This document shows, one piece after another, positions 27,571 to 37,900 of a DNA stretch of 64,000 nt. Made by a program: the position numbers and the translations under genes. Position 1 is the first letter of the stretch; every line of letters starts with the position of its first letter. The notes under the pieces were generated by a model that saw nothing but the letters and a program-made list of their open reading frames with translations, was not told the DNA's origin and ran no database searches. Source of the stretch: CAYZFD01 sp964477735 (lineage in GTDB: Bacteria > Bacteroidota > Bacteroidia > Flavobacteriales > Flavobacteriaceae); NCBI GenBank assembly GCA_964477735.1, contig CAYZFD010000002.1, positions 1 through 64,000 of the forward strand, read 5' to 3'.

Positions 27571-28332
27571 TTATGTTTGGCCAAATTTTTGCAAGTTATA
27601 CTGCTTATAATATTTGGTAAATGCATAGAAAAAGTTGAAAATAGCCAAATATAAACCAGTAGCCCCATCCAAAAACCCCAGTTTTAAAAAATACATTTTA
27701 AAAAAGTAAAAAACTGGCGCAAAAATTATTTTAAAAACAGATATTTTTTTTCCATTTTCGAAATTGACTTGAGCTTGTTTTGATGTATAATCGTTTAATT
27801 TCTCTAAATGATGATGAATGTTTTTATATAAATAATGAAAAATAGGCTGCTTAATAAACCCAACCGTCTTATGCGTTTGCCAGGTTTCATGAACTTTTAT
27901 ATCATTAAAAAAACCTGAATCTTTTTTAAACAATAATTTCTTGAAGTGTTGACTCCAACCACCAAACCTAACAGGTTTACCATTTATTATTGCTACTAGT
28001 CGAATATAATAAACATCGAATTTTGCAGTCCCATTCTTAACAAGACTCCTAATATGATCCGAAAGCTCCAAGCTAATTTCCTCGTCTGCATCAATGGATA
28101 GAATCCAAGAACCATTAGATTGATTTACAGCATATTGCTTCTGAGCTCCATAACCCTTAAAAGTTTGCTCAAAAAACTTAACCTTGTTAAAACTTAATGC
28201 AATTTCTTTTGTTCTATCAGTTGAAAACGAATCAACAATAACAATTTCATCTGCCAAATCATGAACTGCTTTTAAGGTTCTTTCGAGGTTATCTTCCTCG
28301 TTATATGTAATCATTACAACAGATAAGTTCAT
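27571..28332 (-). CDS. Family 2 glycosyltransferase (WaaE/KdtX-like)
   Basis: 253 residues from ATG 28332, which gives the standard beginning MNLSVVMITYNEEDNLERTL; a longer frame upstream adds an atypical leader. GT-A fold: the metal-binding DxD appears in SWILSIDADEEIS and the DEIVIVDSFSTDRTKEIA block is typical of LPS core glucosyltransferases of the WaaE type. A hydrophobic C-terminal region (KIIFAPVFYFFKMYFLKLGF) probably touches the membrane. A/T-rich like its neighbour. Convergent with the GT4 pair, and divergent from the Sua5 gene. Confidence 0.87.
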   Translation of the reverse strand: MNLSVVMITYNEEDNLERTLKAVHDLADEIVIVDSFSTDRTKEIALSFNKVKFFEQTFKGYGAQKQYAVNQSNGSWILSIDADEEISLELSDHIRSLVKNGTAKFDVYYIRLVAIINGKPVRFGGWSQHFKKLLFKKDSGFFNDIKVHETWQTHKTVGFIKQPIFHYLYKNIHHHLEKLNDYTSKQAQVNFENGKKISVFKIIFAPVFYFFKMYFLKLGFLDGATGLYLAIFNFFYAFTKYYKQYNLQKFGQT

Positions 28333-28422
28333 AAAAAAGCATTTAAATTTATTTTCAAAAGTAGCAGAAATTTTAAACACCAATTAAAAAGTTTCCACAG
28401 TGCTATATATCGCCATAACCCG

Positions 28423-28430
28423 TAAATTTG
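28423..28430 (+). promoter_or_regulatory. -7 promoter box of the Sua5/YrdC gene
   Basis: TAAATTTG fits TAnnTTTG and ends 21 bases before ATG 28452. It is followed by the palindrome TTGATCAA at 28435-28442. Confidence 0.4.
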
Positions 28431-28451
28431 TAATTGATCAATCTTAAGAAA

Positions 28452-29024
28452 ATGTTTAAGATTTTAAATCAGGCCATTAACGCTGCAACTGGATGTTTAG
28501 AAGCTAAAAAAAACATCCTCTACCCCACCGACACGGTTTGGGGTTTGGGTTGTGACGCCACCTCTGAAGCGGCTGTGAAAAACATTTTTAGAATCAAAAA
28601 GCGTGACGACCAAAAGGCGCTCATTTGCTTAATGAAAGACCTAGAAATGATTTCGAATTATATAGAAAAATTACCCCCCAACATAAAAGCCATAATGCAA
28701 CAGACACAGGAACCGCTCACCATCATTTATCCCAATGCCAAAGGATTAGCCTCCAACCTGTTGCCTCCAGATGGATCAATCGCCATTCGAATTCCTAATG
28801 ATGACTTTTGTCAAAAGCTACTCCAAGCTTTCGGAAAACCTATCGTTTCCACTTCGGCCAACATAAGCGGCACACCAACCCCTAGCTGCTTTGCGGAAAT
28901 CGACCCCGAAATTTTGGAACAGGTGGACTATGTCGTACCTTTGAACCAAGAAAAAATCAGTGGAAAACCGTCTAAAATCATCAAAATTGAACCCGACGGA
29001 TCTTTCTTGACCATACGCGCCTAA
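28452..29024 (+). CDS. L-threonylcarbamoyladenylate synthase, Sua5/YciO/YrdC family
   Basis: 190 residues from ATG 28452. Makes threonylcarbamoyl-AMP from threonine, bicarbonate and ATP for the t6A37 tRNA modification. Visible: [18 protein letters not shown] (with [10 protein letters not shown], the family signature), [16 protein letters not shown] with the KRxxxKPL-like motif, and [15 protein letters not shown] near the C-terminus. It is the short form lacking the Sua5 C-terminal domain, so TsaC-like. Two bases before the next gene, with which it shares a transcript; both act on tRNA. Confidence 0.92.
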   Translation: MFKILNQAINAATGCLEAKKNILYPTDTVWGLGCDATSEAAVKNIFRIKKRDDQKALICLMKDLEMISNYIEKLPPNIKAIMQQTQEPLTIIYPNAKGLASNLLPPDGSIAIRIPNDDFCQKLLQAFGKPIVSTSANISGTPTPSCFAEIDPEILEQVDYVVPLNQEKISGKPSKIIKIEPDGSFLTIRA

Positions 29025-29026
29025 CC

Positions 29027-30451
29027 ATGTACAATCATCTATCGGCTCTGACACATCCTATTTTCCAAAAAATAAGCATATTATTGGATGAAAACAATTT
29101 AAAAGGCTATGTTATTGGAGGGTTTGTGAGAGACCACTTGCTTAATCGCCCCAACAAAAAAGATATTGATATAGTGGTATTGGGAGACGGCATTGAGTTT
29201 GCCAAAAAATTGGCAGAATCTATACACCCCGTCCCCAAAGTAAGCGTGTTTAAAACCTACGGCACTGCAATGATCGAAACTGCAGGCCTCACCCTCGAAT
29301 TTGTGGGTGCCCGAAAGGAAAGTTACACCAAAAAAAGTCGAAATCCTAAAGTAAGCACTGGCACGCTCGAAGACGATCAAAATCGGCGCGATTTCACTGT
29401 GAATGCCCTTGCCCTATGCCTCAACAAATATCGGTTTGGAGACCTTGTTGATCCCTTCAAAGGACTCGAAGATTTATCGGGTAAAATTCTTAAAACACCG
29501 TTAGAACCTCACCAAACCTTTTCCGACGATCCCTTGCGTATGCTAAGGGCCATACGCTTTTCAACACAACTCAATTTTAGCATTGAGCCTAGTACATTCG
29601 AAGCCATTCAACAACAACCTGAACGCATAGACATTGTTTCGAAAGAACGAATTGTTGATGAATTGCATAAGATTATGATGACCCCCAAACCCTCAACAGG
29701 GTTTTTGTTGCTGCACAAAGCAGGTTTACTTGAAAGAATTTTGCCCGAACTTACCAACCTGCAAGGGATTGAAGAGGTTCAAGGTCAAACCCATAAAGAT
29801 AATTTTTTTCACACCTTGGAGGTGGTGGACAACATTTGCCCCAATACCGAAAACCTCTGGTTGCGCTGGGCGGCATTGCTACACGATATAGGCAAAGCGC
29901 CCACCAAAAAATTTCACAAAAAAACAGGGTGGACCTTCCATGGCCACGAATTTGTGGGCGCTAAAATGGTTTATAAACTGTTCAAGAGATTGCGCCTACC
30001 TCTTAATGAGAAAATGAAGTATGTGCAGAAAATGGTGTTCATGAGCTCCAGACCCATTGTCATTTCTGAAGACCTAGTCACCGACTCTGCCGTGCGTCGA
30101 TTGGCCTTTGATGCTGGTGATGCCATTGATGATTTGCTCACCCTTTGCGAAGCAGACATTACCACCAAAAACCCAAAACGATTTAAAAAATATCACCAAA
30201 ATTTTCAGATCGTTCGACAAAAACTCACGGAAGTCGAGGAAAGAGACCGCATTCGAAATTTTCAACCGCCGATCTCTGGGGAGGAAATTATGAAGCATTT
30301 CAATCTCAAACCCTGTAGAGCTGTTGGCGAAATCAAAGAAGCCATTAAAGAGGCTATTTTGGAAGGCGAAATCCCCAATGATTATGAGGCTGCCCACAAG
30401 TTTATGTTGAAAAAAGCAACTGAACTCAACCTAAAACCCAACCACAAATGA
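29027..30451 (+). CDS. tRNA nucleotidyltransferase / poly(A) polymerase family protein with HD domain
   Basis: 474 residues. Adds or repairs CCA at tRNA 3' ends, or acts as a poly(A) polymerase. Nucleotidyltransferase head (about 20-150): [24 protein letters not shown] with both metal-binding aspartates, then [11 protein letters not shown] and [16 protein letters not shown] of the tRNA-binding neck. An HD domain follows (about 255-380) with HTLEVVDNI and LLHDIGKAP, metal-dependent phosphohydrolase in related CCA enzymes. The stop overlaps the heme A synthase start by ATGA. The class II head motif alone cannot separate CCA-adding from poly(A) activity. Confidence 0.9.
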   Translation: MYNHLSALTHPIFQKISILLDENNLKGYVIGGFVRDHLLNRPNKKDIDIVVLGDGIEFAKKLAESIHPVPKVSVFKTYGTAMIETAGLTLEFVGARKESYTKKSRNPKVSTGTLEDDQNRRDFTVNALALCLNKYRFGDLVDPFKGLEDLSGKILKTPLEPHQTFSDDPLRMLRAIRFSTQLNFSIEPSTFEAIQQQPERIDIVSKERIVDELHKIMMTPKPSTGFLLLHKAGLLERILPELTNLQGIEEVQGQTHKDNFFHTLEVVDNICPNTENLWLRWAALLHDIGKAPTKKFHKKTGWTFHGHEFVGAKMVYKLFKRLRLPLNEKMKYVQKMVFMSSRPIVISEDLVTDSAVRRLAFDAGDAIDDLLTLCEADITTKNPKRFKKYHQNFQIVRQKLTEVEERDRIRNFQPPISGEEIMKHFNLKPCRAVGEIKEAIKEAILEGEIPNDYEAAHKFMLKKATELNLKPNHK

Positions 30452-31467
30452 AAACCCTACGGATATTCATCAACACCTCTTTGATCTTAGTCTATCTAGT
30501 GATTCTAGCTGGTGCCATAGTTCGGATGACAGGCAGTGGCATGGGGTGCCCAGATTGGCCCAAGTGTTTTGGATACATGATTCCCCCAACCGAATACAGT
30601 CAATTAGAATGGAAACCCAATCACGACTACGCAAAGGGTAATGTGATTATTGTGGATGAAGCTTTGCGCGTGGCCAACAATGATTTTCGCACTTCTAATG
30701 AATACAGCGACCAAAATTGGGCGGCCTATACCAAACACGATTACGCCACTTTCAATGCCACACACACATGGGTAGAGTTCATTAACCGGCTCTTGGGCGC
30801 CTTAGCAGGGCTGGCCACCTTAGCCTTGTTTGTGGCCAATTTCTGGAAATTCAAATTAAGAAGAACCATACCTGTGCTCGCTTTCTTGGTGGTATTGGGC
30901 ATGGGATTTCAGGCGTGGTTAGGCAAAACAGTAGTCGATTCTAACCTATTACCACATAAAATTACAATACACATGGCCATGGCGCTTGTCATTTTAGGGT
31001 TGTTATTTGGACTTCGAGCCCTTTGCACAAAAGGCGAACAACTCATCGCACACGGGTGGCTCAAAAAAGGACTTATTTTAGCCTTGTTACTTTCATTAAT
31101 CCAAATTTATATGGGTGCCCAGGTGAGGCAGTTCATCGACTTGGAAATGAAATTTTGGAACTATGAAAATGCTTCGCAATGGCTTCAGGAACCGCCCACA
31201 ATATTTTTGTTTCACCGCTCCTTCTCTATCGTTGTTTTACTCCTCAATGTGAGACTGTTTTTTTTCAGTAAAAAGTTTCATCAAACTAGATTTGGAAATG
31301 GGATTCTCTTTTTCATAGCTTTGGAAATTCTTAGTGGAATAGCCCTCTACTACCTAGACTTTCCATTTGGAAGTCAACCCCTTCACCTACTTTTGGCCAC
31401 GGCACTATTTGGCATGCAACTCTATTGGTTGCTACGCCTACAACTTAAACCTATAGCACAGCAATGA
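30448..31467 (+). CDS. ctaA: Heme A synthase, COX15/CtaA family
   Basis: 339 residues. Oxidises heme O to heme A for cytochrome oxidase, in the inner membrane. About eight transmembrane segments. The N-terminus shows [27 protein letters not shown], with conserved [10 protein letters not shown]; heme-ligand histidines are visible in [36 protein letters not shown] and [12 protein letters not shown] long extracytoplasmic loop (about 45-105) precedes the second segment, as in other Bacteroidetes members. ATG 30448 overlaps the upstream gene by four bases, and its stop overlaps the next gene likewise, so a four-gene operon from 28452 to 31970 is likely. Confidence 0.92.
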   Translation: MKTLRIFINTSLILVYLVILAGAIVRMTGSGMGCPDWPKCFGYMIPPTEYSQLEWKPNHDYAKGNVIIVDEALRVANNDFRTSNEYSDQNWAAYTKHDYATFNATHTWVEFINRLLGALAGLATLALFVANFWKFKLRRTIPVLAFLVVLGMGFQAWLGKTVVDSNLLPHKITIHMAMALVILGLLFGLRALCTKGEQLIAHGWLKKGLILALLLSLIQIYMGAQVRQFIDLEMKFWNYENASQWLQEPPTIFLFHRSFSIVVLLLNVRLFFFSKKFHQTRFGNGILFFIALEILSGIALYYLDFPFGSQPLHLLLATALFGMQLYWLLRLQLKPIAQQ

Positions 31468-31970
31468 TCGGTAGATTTAGAATACTTTTTGATGGTGATG
31501 AAGATGTGTTGAGAGACGTAGAAATCACCTTAAATGACAACCTTGAAACTTTTCACAACCTCATCATCAATGCCTTTGGGTTAGACCTGGGTGAGATGTC
31601 CTCTTTTTACATCAGCAATAGCGAATGGGAACAAGGGCTCGAAATCAGTCTTTTTGACATGAATGACAACGAAGAACCTACTTTGAATATGTCTGAAACC
31701 ACACTCGAAAATTTGATCGAAGATGAGCAGCTTCGATTAATTTTTGTTTATGACTTTATGAGTTTATGGACGTTCTTAATTGAATTGGTAGAAGTTTCTG
31801 AACCTGTTTCGGGGGTTGCCTATCCTCATGTTATTTTCAGTCACGGGCAATTACCCGAACAGGCCCCTGAAAAAAGCTTTGAATCGGAAGGCGAATCAAT
31901 GGATTTTTTCGATGATGCTGAAGATTACTCAGATGAAGAGGACTTTTATGACGATTACGAAAATTATTAG
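31464..31970 (+). CDS. Plasmid pRiA4b ORF-3-like / IS1096 passenger TnpR-like protein
   Basis: 168 residues, function unknown. A mixed alpha/beta domain (about 1-135) of the kind annotated as plasmid pRiA4b ORF-3 family, beginning GRFRILFDGDEDVLRDVEI and including ETFHNLIINAFGLDLGEMSSF. The last 30 residues are extremely acidic (DFFDDAEDYSDEEDFYDDYENY, seen in part). Despite the family name there is no transposase, terminal repeat or other sign of a mobile element here. It overlaps ctaA by ATGA and shares a four-base stop (TTAG) with the convergent kinase-like gene. Confidence 0.72.
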   Translation: MIGRFRILFDGDEDVLRDVEITLNDNLETFHNLIINAFGLDLGEMSSFYISNSEWEQGLEISLFDMNDNEEPTLNMSETTLENLIEDEQLRLIFVYDFMSLWTFLIELVEVSEPVSGVAYPHVIFSHGQLPEQAPEKSFESEGESMDFFDDAEDYSDEEDFYDDYENY

Positions 31971-33028
31971 CCTGCCCCCAGCATTTGATGGTTTTCATAA
32001 TTTCGCCTAATGTATTGGATGGCGCCCGCCAAAATTTCTCCCATGCTACTTATTTTTAAAAAATAATCATCGCTAGTGAGGGCGTAGATTTGCTGACTTA
32101 AAGACTGAATATTCTCAGGGGTTGAGATCCGATCTTTAAGTTGACAAGCGAGCAAAGTTTTAATGCGTCGGCCAGAACTCATGGCTCTTTTGGCTACCAT
32201 TGACCGCTCTTCTGTTTTATACTGATCGATCGATTTTTTGTTTAAAATTCCTTTCACCAACCCCATCATTTCAAGGTTTTCTTTAAAAAATTGAGGACGA
32301 TATACATTCAATTTACCTTCATAGGATTGCTGATCAAAATCTATGGCGCGTATTCGATAAACCACTTGGTCGAAATCATGGGTTGGCACAATCACATAAT
32401 TGTAGGATCTCATATCGCCAAGTAACCGAATCATGCATCTTTCATTAAATTTCACAAACTCTTTGGCAATTTGCGCTTTTTCTGATGCCGAACAATGGGG
32501 CAAATAATCCTCAATAAATTCATCCCCAGGAATGCCAGCTATATGCTCCTCTACCAAAGTGTTTTCGTGCACCAAGTAGTTGAGATTATAGGGCGAAAGC
32601 ATGTGTTCCAATTCCAATCCATAAATACGAGAAGCGTCTGCTTTTTTGATATAGAAATACACAAAATTGTCATTCAAAATATTCCTAACCTTTATGCGAA
32701 AAGGTTTGGAGTTTCCAAAAGTGCAAAAGTCCACGGCGTCGATGTTTAGGAAAGACAGGGTGGAGTCGCTTCCATCGGAAAGTAGGAGTGCATAAGTTTT
32801 TTTTAAATAACGGTCGATTTCGATGCGTTCGTGCTCTTCATACAAGACCCTTAGCCACAAACTGTCTTCTCCTTTTTTATTATACACCACAACCCCATCT
32901 TTAAAGTGTAACAGATCGTCATAGCTTATGGGAATTTTGGCGGTGCGTTCATACTGTTCCAAAAACGCAACCAATGGCTTTCGAACAGGGAAAGATGGTT
33001 TTTTTTTGGAAATCTTAACGTCAGACAT
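31967..33028 (-). CDS. Uncharacterised protein with protein-kinase-like residue pattern
   Basis: 353 residues, no family name recognised, no signal peptide or membrane segment. What I see fits an aminoglycoside-kinase or protein-kinase fold: a beta3-type lysine in FVYFYIKKADASRIY (K128/K129), a helix-C glutamate in GLELEHML (E139 or E141), a hinge-like VEEHIAGIPGDEFIEDYLP (about 159-177), a helix (EKAQIAKEFVKFNER) leading to a catalytic-loop pattern D-x4-N in LLGDMRSYNYVIV (D205, N210), and a metal-binding IRAIDFDQ (D230, D232). The spacing D-x4-N then I-D-F-D is that of HGDxxxxN...IDFD enzymes. No glycine-rich loop is obvious. The N-terminal 100 residues are not assignable. The kinase call is inference, the spacing is observed. 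Single gene, convergent with the TnpR-like gene. Confidence 0.6.
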   Translation of the reverse strand: MSDVKISKKKPSFPVRKPLVAFLEQYERTAKIPISYDDLLHFKDGVVVYNKKGEDSLWLRVLYEEHERIEIDRYLKKTYALLLSDGSDSTLSFLNIDAVDFCTFGNSKPFRIKVRNILNDNFVYFYIKKADASRIYGLELEHMLSPYNLNYLVHENTLVEEHIAGIPGDEFIEDYLPHCSASEKAQIAKEFVKFNERCMIRLLGDMRSYNYVIVPTHDFDQVVYRIRAIDFDQQSYEGKLNVYRPQFFKENLEMMGLVKGILNKKSIDQYKTEERSMVAKRAMSSGRRIKTLLACQLKDRISTPENIQSLSQQIYALTSDDYFLKISSMGEILAGAIQYIRRNYENHQMLGAG

Positions 33029-33120
33029 AAGGTTTGATTATTTTTGATGGGCACCAACAAAATAACAAAAAAACCTTATCTTTTTAGAAACAAAATTCGA
33101 CTAACAACGTTAAAAGTTTA

Positions 33121-34026
33121 ATGAGTACCATTCTTACCTTAGAAAATCTTAGCAAAAAGTTCGGCCGTTTAAAAGCTGTTGATCAACTTAGTTTTGCAGT
33201 TAAAAAAGGGTTTGTATATGGGATTTTAGGCCCAAACGGAAGTGGTAAATCGACCACTTTGGGGATGGTCCTAAACGTGATTAATCCTACAAGTGGGGAA
33301 TTCTCTTGGTTCGAAGGAAGTTTGAATCCCCATCAAGCACTCAAAAAAATTGGTGCAATAATTGAAAGGCCTAACTTTTACCCCTACATGACAGCTTTTG
33401 AAAACCTAAAATTGGTTTGCCGTATTAAGCAAATCTCTTTTGAAGCCATAGAAGAATCATTGGAATTGGTGGGCCTGAAAGATCGTCAGCACGATAAATT
33501 TAGCACCTTTTCCTTGGGTATGAAACAACGCCTGGCCATAGGCTCTGCACTACTCAACAAGCCTGAAATTTTAATTTTAGATGAACCCACCAACGGCCTT
33601 GATCCGCAGGGTATTTTTCAAATCAGGGAGTTGATTAAAAAAATTGCGCAACAAGGCACTACCATTCTCCTGGCCTCACACTTGCTCGACGAGGTTGAAA
33701 AAGTTTGTAGCCACGTCATTGTGTTGCAAAAAGGGGTGGCCTGCTATGTGGGACCCGTTGCGGACATGAGTGTGGATTTTGGTCAAATATGGATTCAATC
33801 TGAAAACCTATTGGTGCTAAAAAAAACGCTTCAAAATCATCCTGAAATAGCTGAAATCCAAGAAGTGAATGGTTATTTGGTCTTGAATCTAAAATCTACT
33901 TTGGCCACCTCAGCGCTTAACAAGTGGTTGGGAACAAAAAAAATTTACCCCTCCTATTTGGCCTTTCGAAAAAAATCTCTTGAAGAAAAGTTTTTAGACC
34001 TAACCGCATCAAAAAACATCAACTAA
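33121..34026 (+). CDS. ABC transporter ATP-binding protein
   Basis: 301 residues. Walker A GPNGSGKSTTLGMV (about 37-50), Q-loop region, signature TFSLGMKQRLAIGSAL, Walker B EILILDEPTNGLDPQG and the H-loop LLASHLLDEVEKV. The C-terminal 70 residues after the core resemble those of exporter-type Bcr/Nat-like ATPases. It energises the permease that starts one base after its last stop base (TAATG), so they form a dimeric exporter. Substrate unknown; antibiotic, lipid or polymer export are all possible. Confidence 0.93.
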   Translation: MSTILTLENLSKKFGRLKAVDQLSFAVKKGFVYGILGPNGSGKSTTLGMVLNVINPTSGEFSWFEGSLNPHQALKKIGAIIERPNFYPYMTAFENLKLVCRIKQISFEAIEESLELVGLKDRQHDKFSTFSLGMKQRLAIGSALLNKPEILILDEPTNGLDPQGIFQIRELIKKIAQQGTTILLASHLLDEVEKVCSHVIVLQKGVACYVGPVADMSVDFGQIWIQSENLLVLKKTLQNHPEIAEIQEVNGYLVLNLKSTLATSALNKWLGTKKIYPSYLAFRKKSLEEKFLDLTASKNIN

Positions 34027-34868
34027 TGAAAAGACTTTTTCTCATAGAGTTTGATAAATTGTATAGAAGTCGTGCCAGTAAAATTTTAATTGTTTCATAT
34101 TTTACCCTACTCAGCGCAATTGCCCTTATTGCCGCCATTAAATTCGATATTGGACCCATTAAATTTCATTTGGCAGAACAAGGGATTTTTAACTTCCCAT
34201 ATATCTGGCATTTTAACACTTTTATGGCTTCATGGGCTAAATTATTTTTAGCTGTAGTGATTGTTTCCATGATCGCCAACGAATATAGCTACAAAACCCT
34301 AAAGCAAAATTTGATTGATGGGTTAAGCAAAAAAGAATTGGTGGCTTCGAAAGTGATCATGATAATTTTTCTGTCAGCAGCTTCGACTGTTTTCATTTGG
34401 CTAATATCCCTTATTTTAGGTTTTAGCTACTCGAACTATACAGAGTGGCAAGTGGTGTTCATGGATTGGGAATATCTTTTGGCTTATTTTGTGAAACATG
34501 TCGGGTTTTTCGCATTTTGTTTGTTTTTAGGAGTCCTTATAAAAAGGGCTGCATTTGCCCTAGGGTTTTTGGGTGTGTGGCAATTTTTAGAACTCATCTC
34601 TTTTGGTTTACTACACTGGAAACTCACAGAATATTTCCCCAATCTAACCCCAGAATCTGTAGCTCGATTTTTTCCACTACATTCAATAAGAAATCTCATA
34701 AAAGAACCTTTTTCTAGATTATCGGCTGTTAAAAATGTAGCCAAACAGGTAGGCGAAAGTTTAGAAAAAAATATCGACGTTCAGTTTTGGGAAATCGCAA
34801 TCGTTTTGGGCTGGACTAGCCTTTTCATCTGGCTATGCTATTGGGTTTTAAAGAAAAGAGATTTATAA
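34026..34868 (+). CDS. ABC transporter permease (ABC-2 type)
   Basis: 280 residues, six hydrophobic segments at about 20-40, 70-92, 115-137, 155-180, 185-205 and 255-275. No solute-binding protein is adjacent, as expected for an exporter of the ABC-2/NatB class. The start ATG shares its first A with the stop of the ATPase gene. The 86 bases after it, before the giant adhesin gene, contain no hairpin that I would call a terminator. Confidence 0.88.
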   Translation: MKRLFLIEFDKLYRSRASKILIVSYFTLLSAIALIAAIKFDIGPIKFHLAEQGIFNFPYIWHFNTFMASWAKLFLAVVIVSMIANEYSYKTLKQNLIDGLSKKELVASKVIMIIFLSAASTVFIWLISLILGFSYSNYTEWQVVFMDWEYLLAYFVKHVGFFAFCLFLGVLIKRAAFALGFLGVWQFLELISFGLLHWKLTEYFPNLTPESVARFFPLHSIRNLIKEPFSRLSAVKNVAKQVGESLEKNIDVQFWEIAIVLGWTSLFIWLCYWVLKKRDL

Positions 34869-34954
34869 TTCACTTCGGCTGACTAAATTCATTCTTTAAT
34901 CTTATCTTTTTTTTTAATTAGAAACTTTAGGTTTTAATACCTTTATGCTTTAAT

Positions 34955-37900
34955 ATGATTTTAATCATGAACCGACTGTGCGTTTTCATAACACTAACTT
35001 TTTTAATGCCTCTGTTAGGATGGGCGCAATTAAGCAAAACGCATTATGTCCCCCCCATAGGAATTGACACAGAGCCCTATGATCAATGGATTTATCTCTC
35101 GACACCCAGTACTGCCCAGGTGTATTATGAAATCAAAAAAGGTGATGATACTGTGGTTAGCAGTGGCTATTTAGACCAAAACAACCCTATTGTTTATCAA
35201 ATTCCAGGAAATACCTACGGCGACTTCATTGTGCCTCATAGTGCTTGCGATAGGGTTTTAAACGGGAAAGGTTATGTCATTGAAGCCTCAAAGCCTGTCT
35301 ATGCCTCAGTTAGGGTGAGATCAAATGACAACAGAAACCACTACCACGCCGGGGCACTTGTTTCAAAAGGGCTTTCAGGTTTGGGTACAAAATTCAGAGC
35401 TGGAATGTTTCAGTTAAACAGAAATAGCCACAGTGGATTTATAGGGATAATGGCCACTGAAAACAACACCAATATTCAAATTGATCTGCCTGCAGTAGCC
35501 ACTACTGTGAGTTCAAAAAAAGGGTCATTTAGTATCGCATTAAACAAAGGTGAAAGTTATGTAATTGCCTCCAAAGGAGTCTCCAATAACCTCATTGGCA
35601 CACTAGTGACTTCTAACAAAAATATTGTTGTCAACGTGGGTGCTGGAACAGGAACCTTTTCAACTACAGAAAGTGGACAAGATTATGGAATGGACCAACT
35701 TGTGGACATTTCAGGTGTTGGCAGTTCCTATATTCTTGTTAGAGCTGAGGCAGGTGACAGCGTTGAAAATGCGCTCATTATAGCCGATGAGGACAACACA
35801 CAACTACAGGTTAACGGAACAAATTATGGTGCCCCCCTAAAAGCTGGAGAATACACCATTATTGAAGGAAATCAGTATAGTCCCGATGGCAATATGTTCA
35901 TCAAAGCCATAAGCAGCATTGATGGCTCTGAAAAACCCGTTTTTACATTTCAGGGGCTAGGGGTTTTCACAGATCCAAACAATCCGGCTTCTAACCAAGG
36001 TATGTTTTTTGTTCCGCCCTTAAGCTGCTCTGCTAGAGGAGATGTGGACAACATTGCCCAAATTCATAAAATAGGAAACACAACAATGACTGGCGGTGGA
36101 GTCACGGTGGTTGTAAAAAATGGGGCATCATTAATTTTGAGCGACGACAATAAACCAGAAGGAGGTGAAGTGGCTTCCTACCCTGGCGTGACCGTTAGTG
36201 GGCCAAACCCCGTAATGGGCAATAGCGACTATGTTACCTATAAGGTTGTTGGACTTAAAGGTAATGTTTCGGTGAGAAGCGATGACGAACTTTATGTGGC
36301 TTATTACAACTACAACGGTGCCGCAACATCCGGTGCTTTTTACTCTGGATTCCCCTCAGCTCCAGAAATCAATTTTGAAGCCCAATTTGAAACCTTGGGT
36401 AATTGCATCCCCAACATAACGCTTTCTGCTGCAAACGCCCAAAGTTTTGATTCCTTAGAATGGCTATACGATGATGGCACTGGATTTCAACCCATTTCAA
36501 CAAACTCCGAAATTGTTCCCACACTTCCTGGTCAATACAAAATGATTGGAGTGATCGCCTGTTTAAGTTTATCTTTCGAATCGAGTGAAGTCACCGTGAG
36601 CATTTGTCCCGACGACGCCGATGCCGATGGCATTATTGATAATTTAGATGAGGACAATGACAACGATGGTATTCTAAATAGCGATGAATCTAGAGGAACG
36701 ATTTCACTAGATTTCACCGACCTCAACAATCCGATAGCCTCAGCTGATAATGACGGAGTTAACACAGGGTTGATTGTGATCGGCCAACAAAACAGCACCA
36801 ATGTTGCTGGAGGCACCAACACCCTAGAGGGTTTTCCAGAAGGGCTCATTCGCTCCACTTTAAGCCCCTCATCTGATAGTCAAAATGACTACCAAATGAC
36901 TTTTGATCAGAAGACACATTTGCGCTTTGAGCAAAACCCACAAAGCAACCTCTCCACCATCGACGCAGAAACTTTTTCTGTGTCAGTTTCTCCGGCCAAT
37001 AAAAACATCACGGTTGTAAATCCTGACAATCAATTGTTAATCGACACCAACTTTGACGGCGAATATGAGCAAAACATCAAACAATTTAGTGCTTCAACAA
37101 TTCGGTTTAAGATCAACAGCAATGCCAGCGGATCTCCAACATTTTATTTTACGGCCTCCTTTATCGACGGTTTCAGTATAAAGCACAACTCCGCCAACGT
37201 TACTCAAAATGCTATTTTTGAGGGCAGAGTTTCGCTGCCTAACTTTCCAAACTTTAGCTTGGCCACTAACCCAAAAGACGATGCTTTCACACTTGATAGT
37301 GATGCCGATGGATGTTATGACGTAACAGAGGCTGGTTTTGAAGATCCCGATGGTGATGGTATTTTAGGAACAAACCCCATCACGATCAACAATAACAATG
37401 GTCGTGTAAATTGGGCTAACAGCGGTTATACCAGTCCAGCCGACAATAACAACAATGGGCAATATGATTTTCAAGAAGCCGGTGCACCCATTGGCATAAC
37501 TACCGAACCACAATCAACCCGAGTTTGTGTAAACACAACAGCAAGCTTCACGGTCATCCCAGATGATTCCTCACAAGCACGTTATCGTTGGGAAATTTGG
37601 GATCCAACCGCCAATGAATGGATCATAATCGACAATAGTTCAACTGCCTATTCGGGGGCAGAAACCAACACGCTTAACATCACAAATGCCACTGTTTCGA
37701 TGGACGGAAACACTTATCGAGTGGGCATATACTCCGAAGCTTATGCATGTGCAACATATTCCATAAGTCAAGTAGTGCTAAACGTTAACAACACCCCTGA
37801 TCCCCCAACCCTTGAACCTATCCAAACTTTTTGTTTTTCTGCAACAGTGGGTGATTTGCAAGTAATTACAGGGGAAAACATTTCATGGTTTACTCAAGAA

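Noticed and set aside
28435..28442. TTGATCAA palindrome before the Sua5 gene as an Fnr site
   Set aside because: Half-sites are adjacent without the four-base spacer, and no related gene is present.
31464..31970. Mobile element suggested by the name IS1096 passenger/pRiA4b ORF-3
   Set aside because: No transposase, inverted repeats or target duplication nearby; the gene sits in an operon with housekeeping genes.
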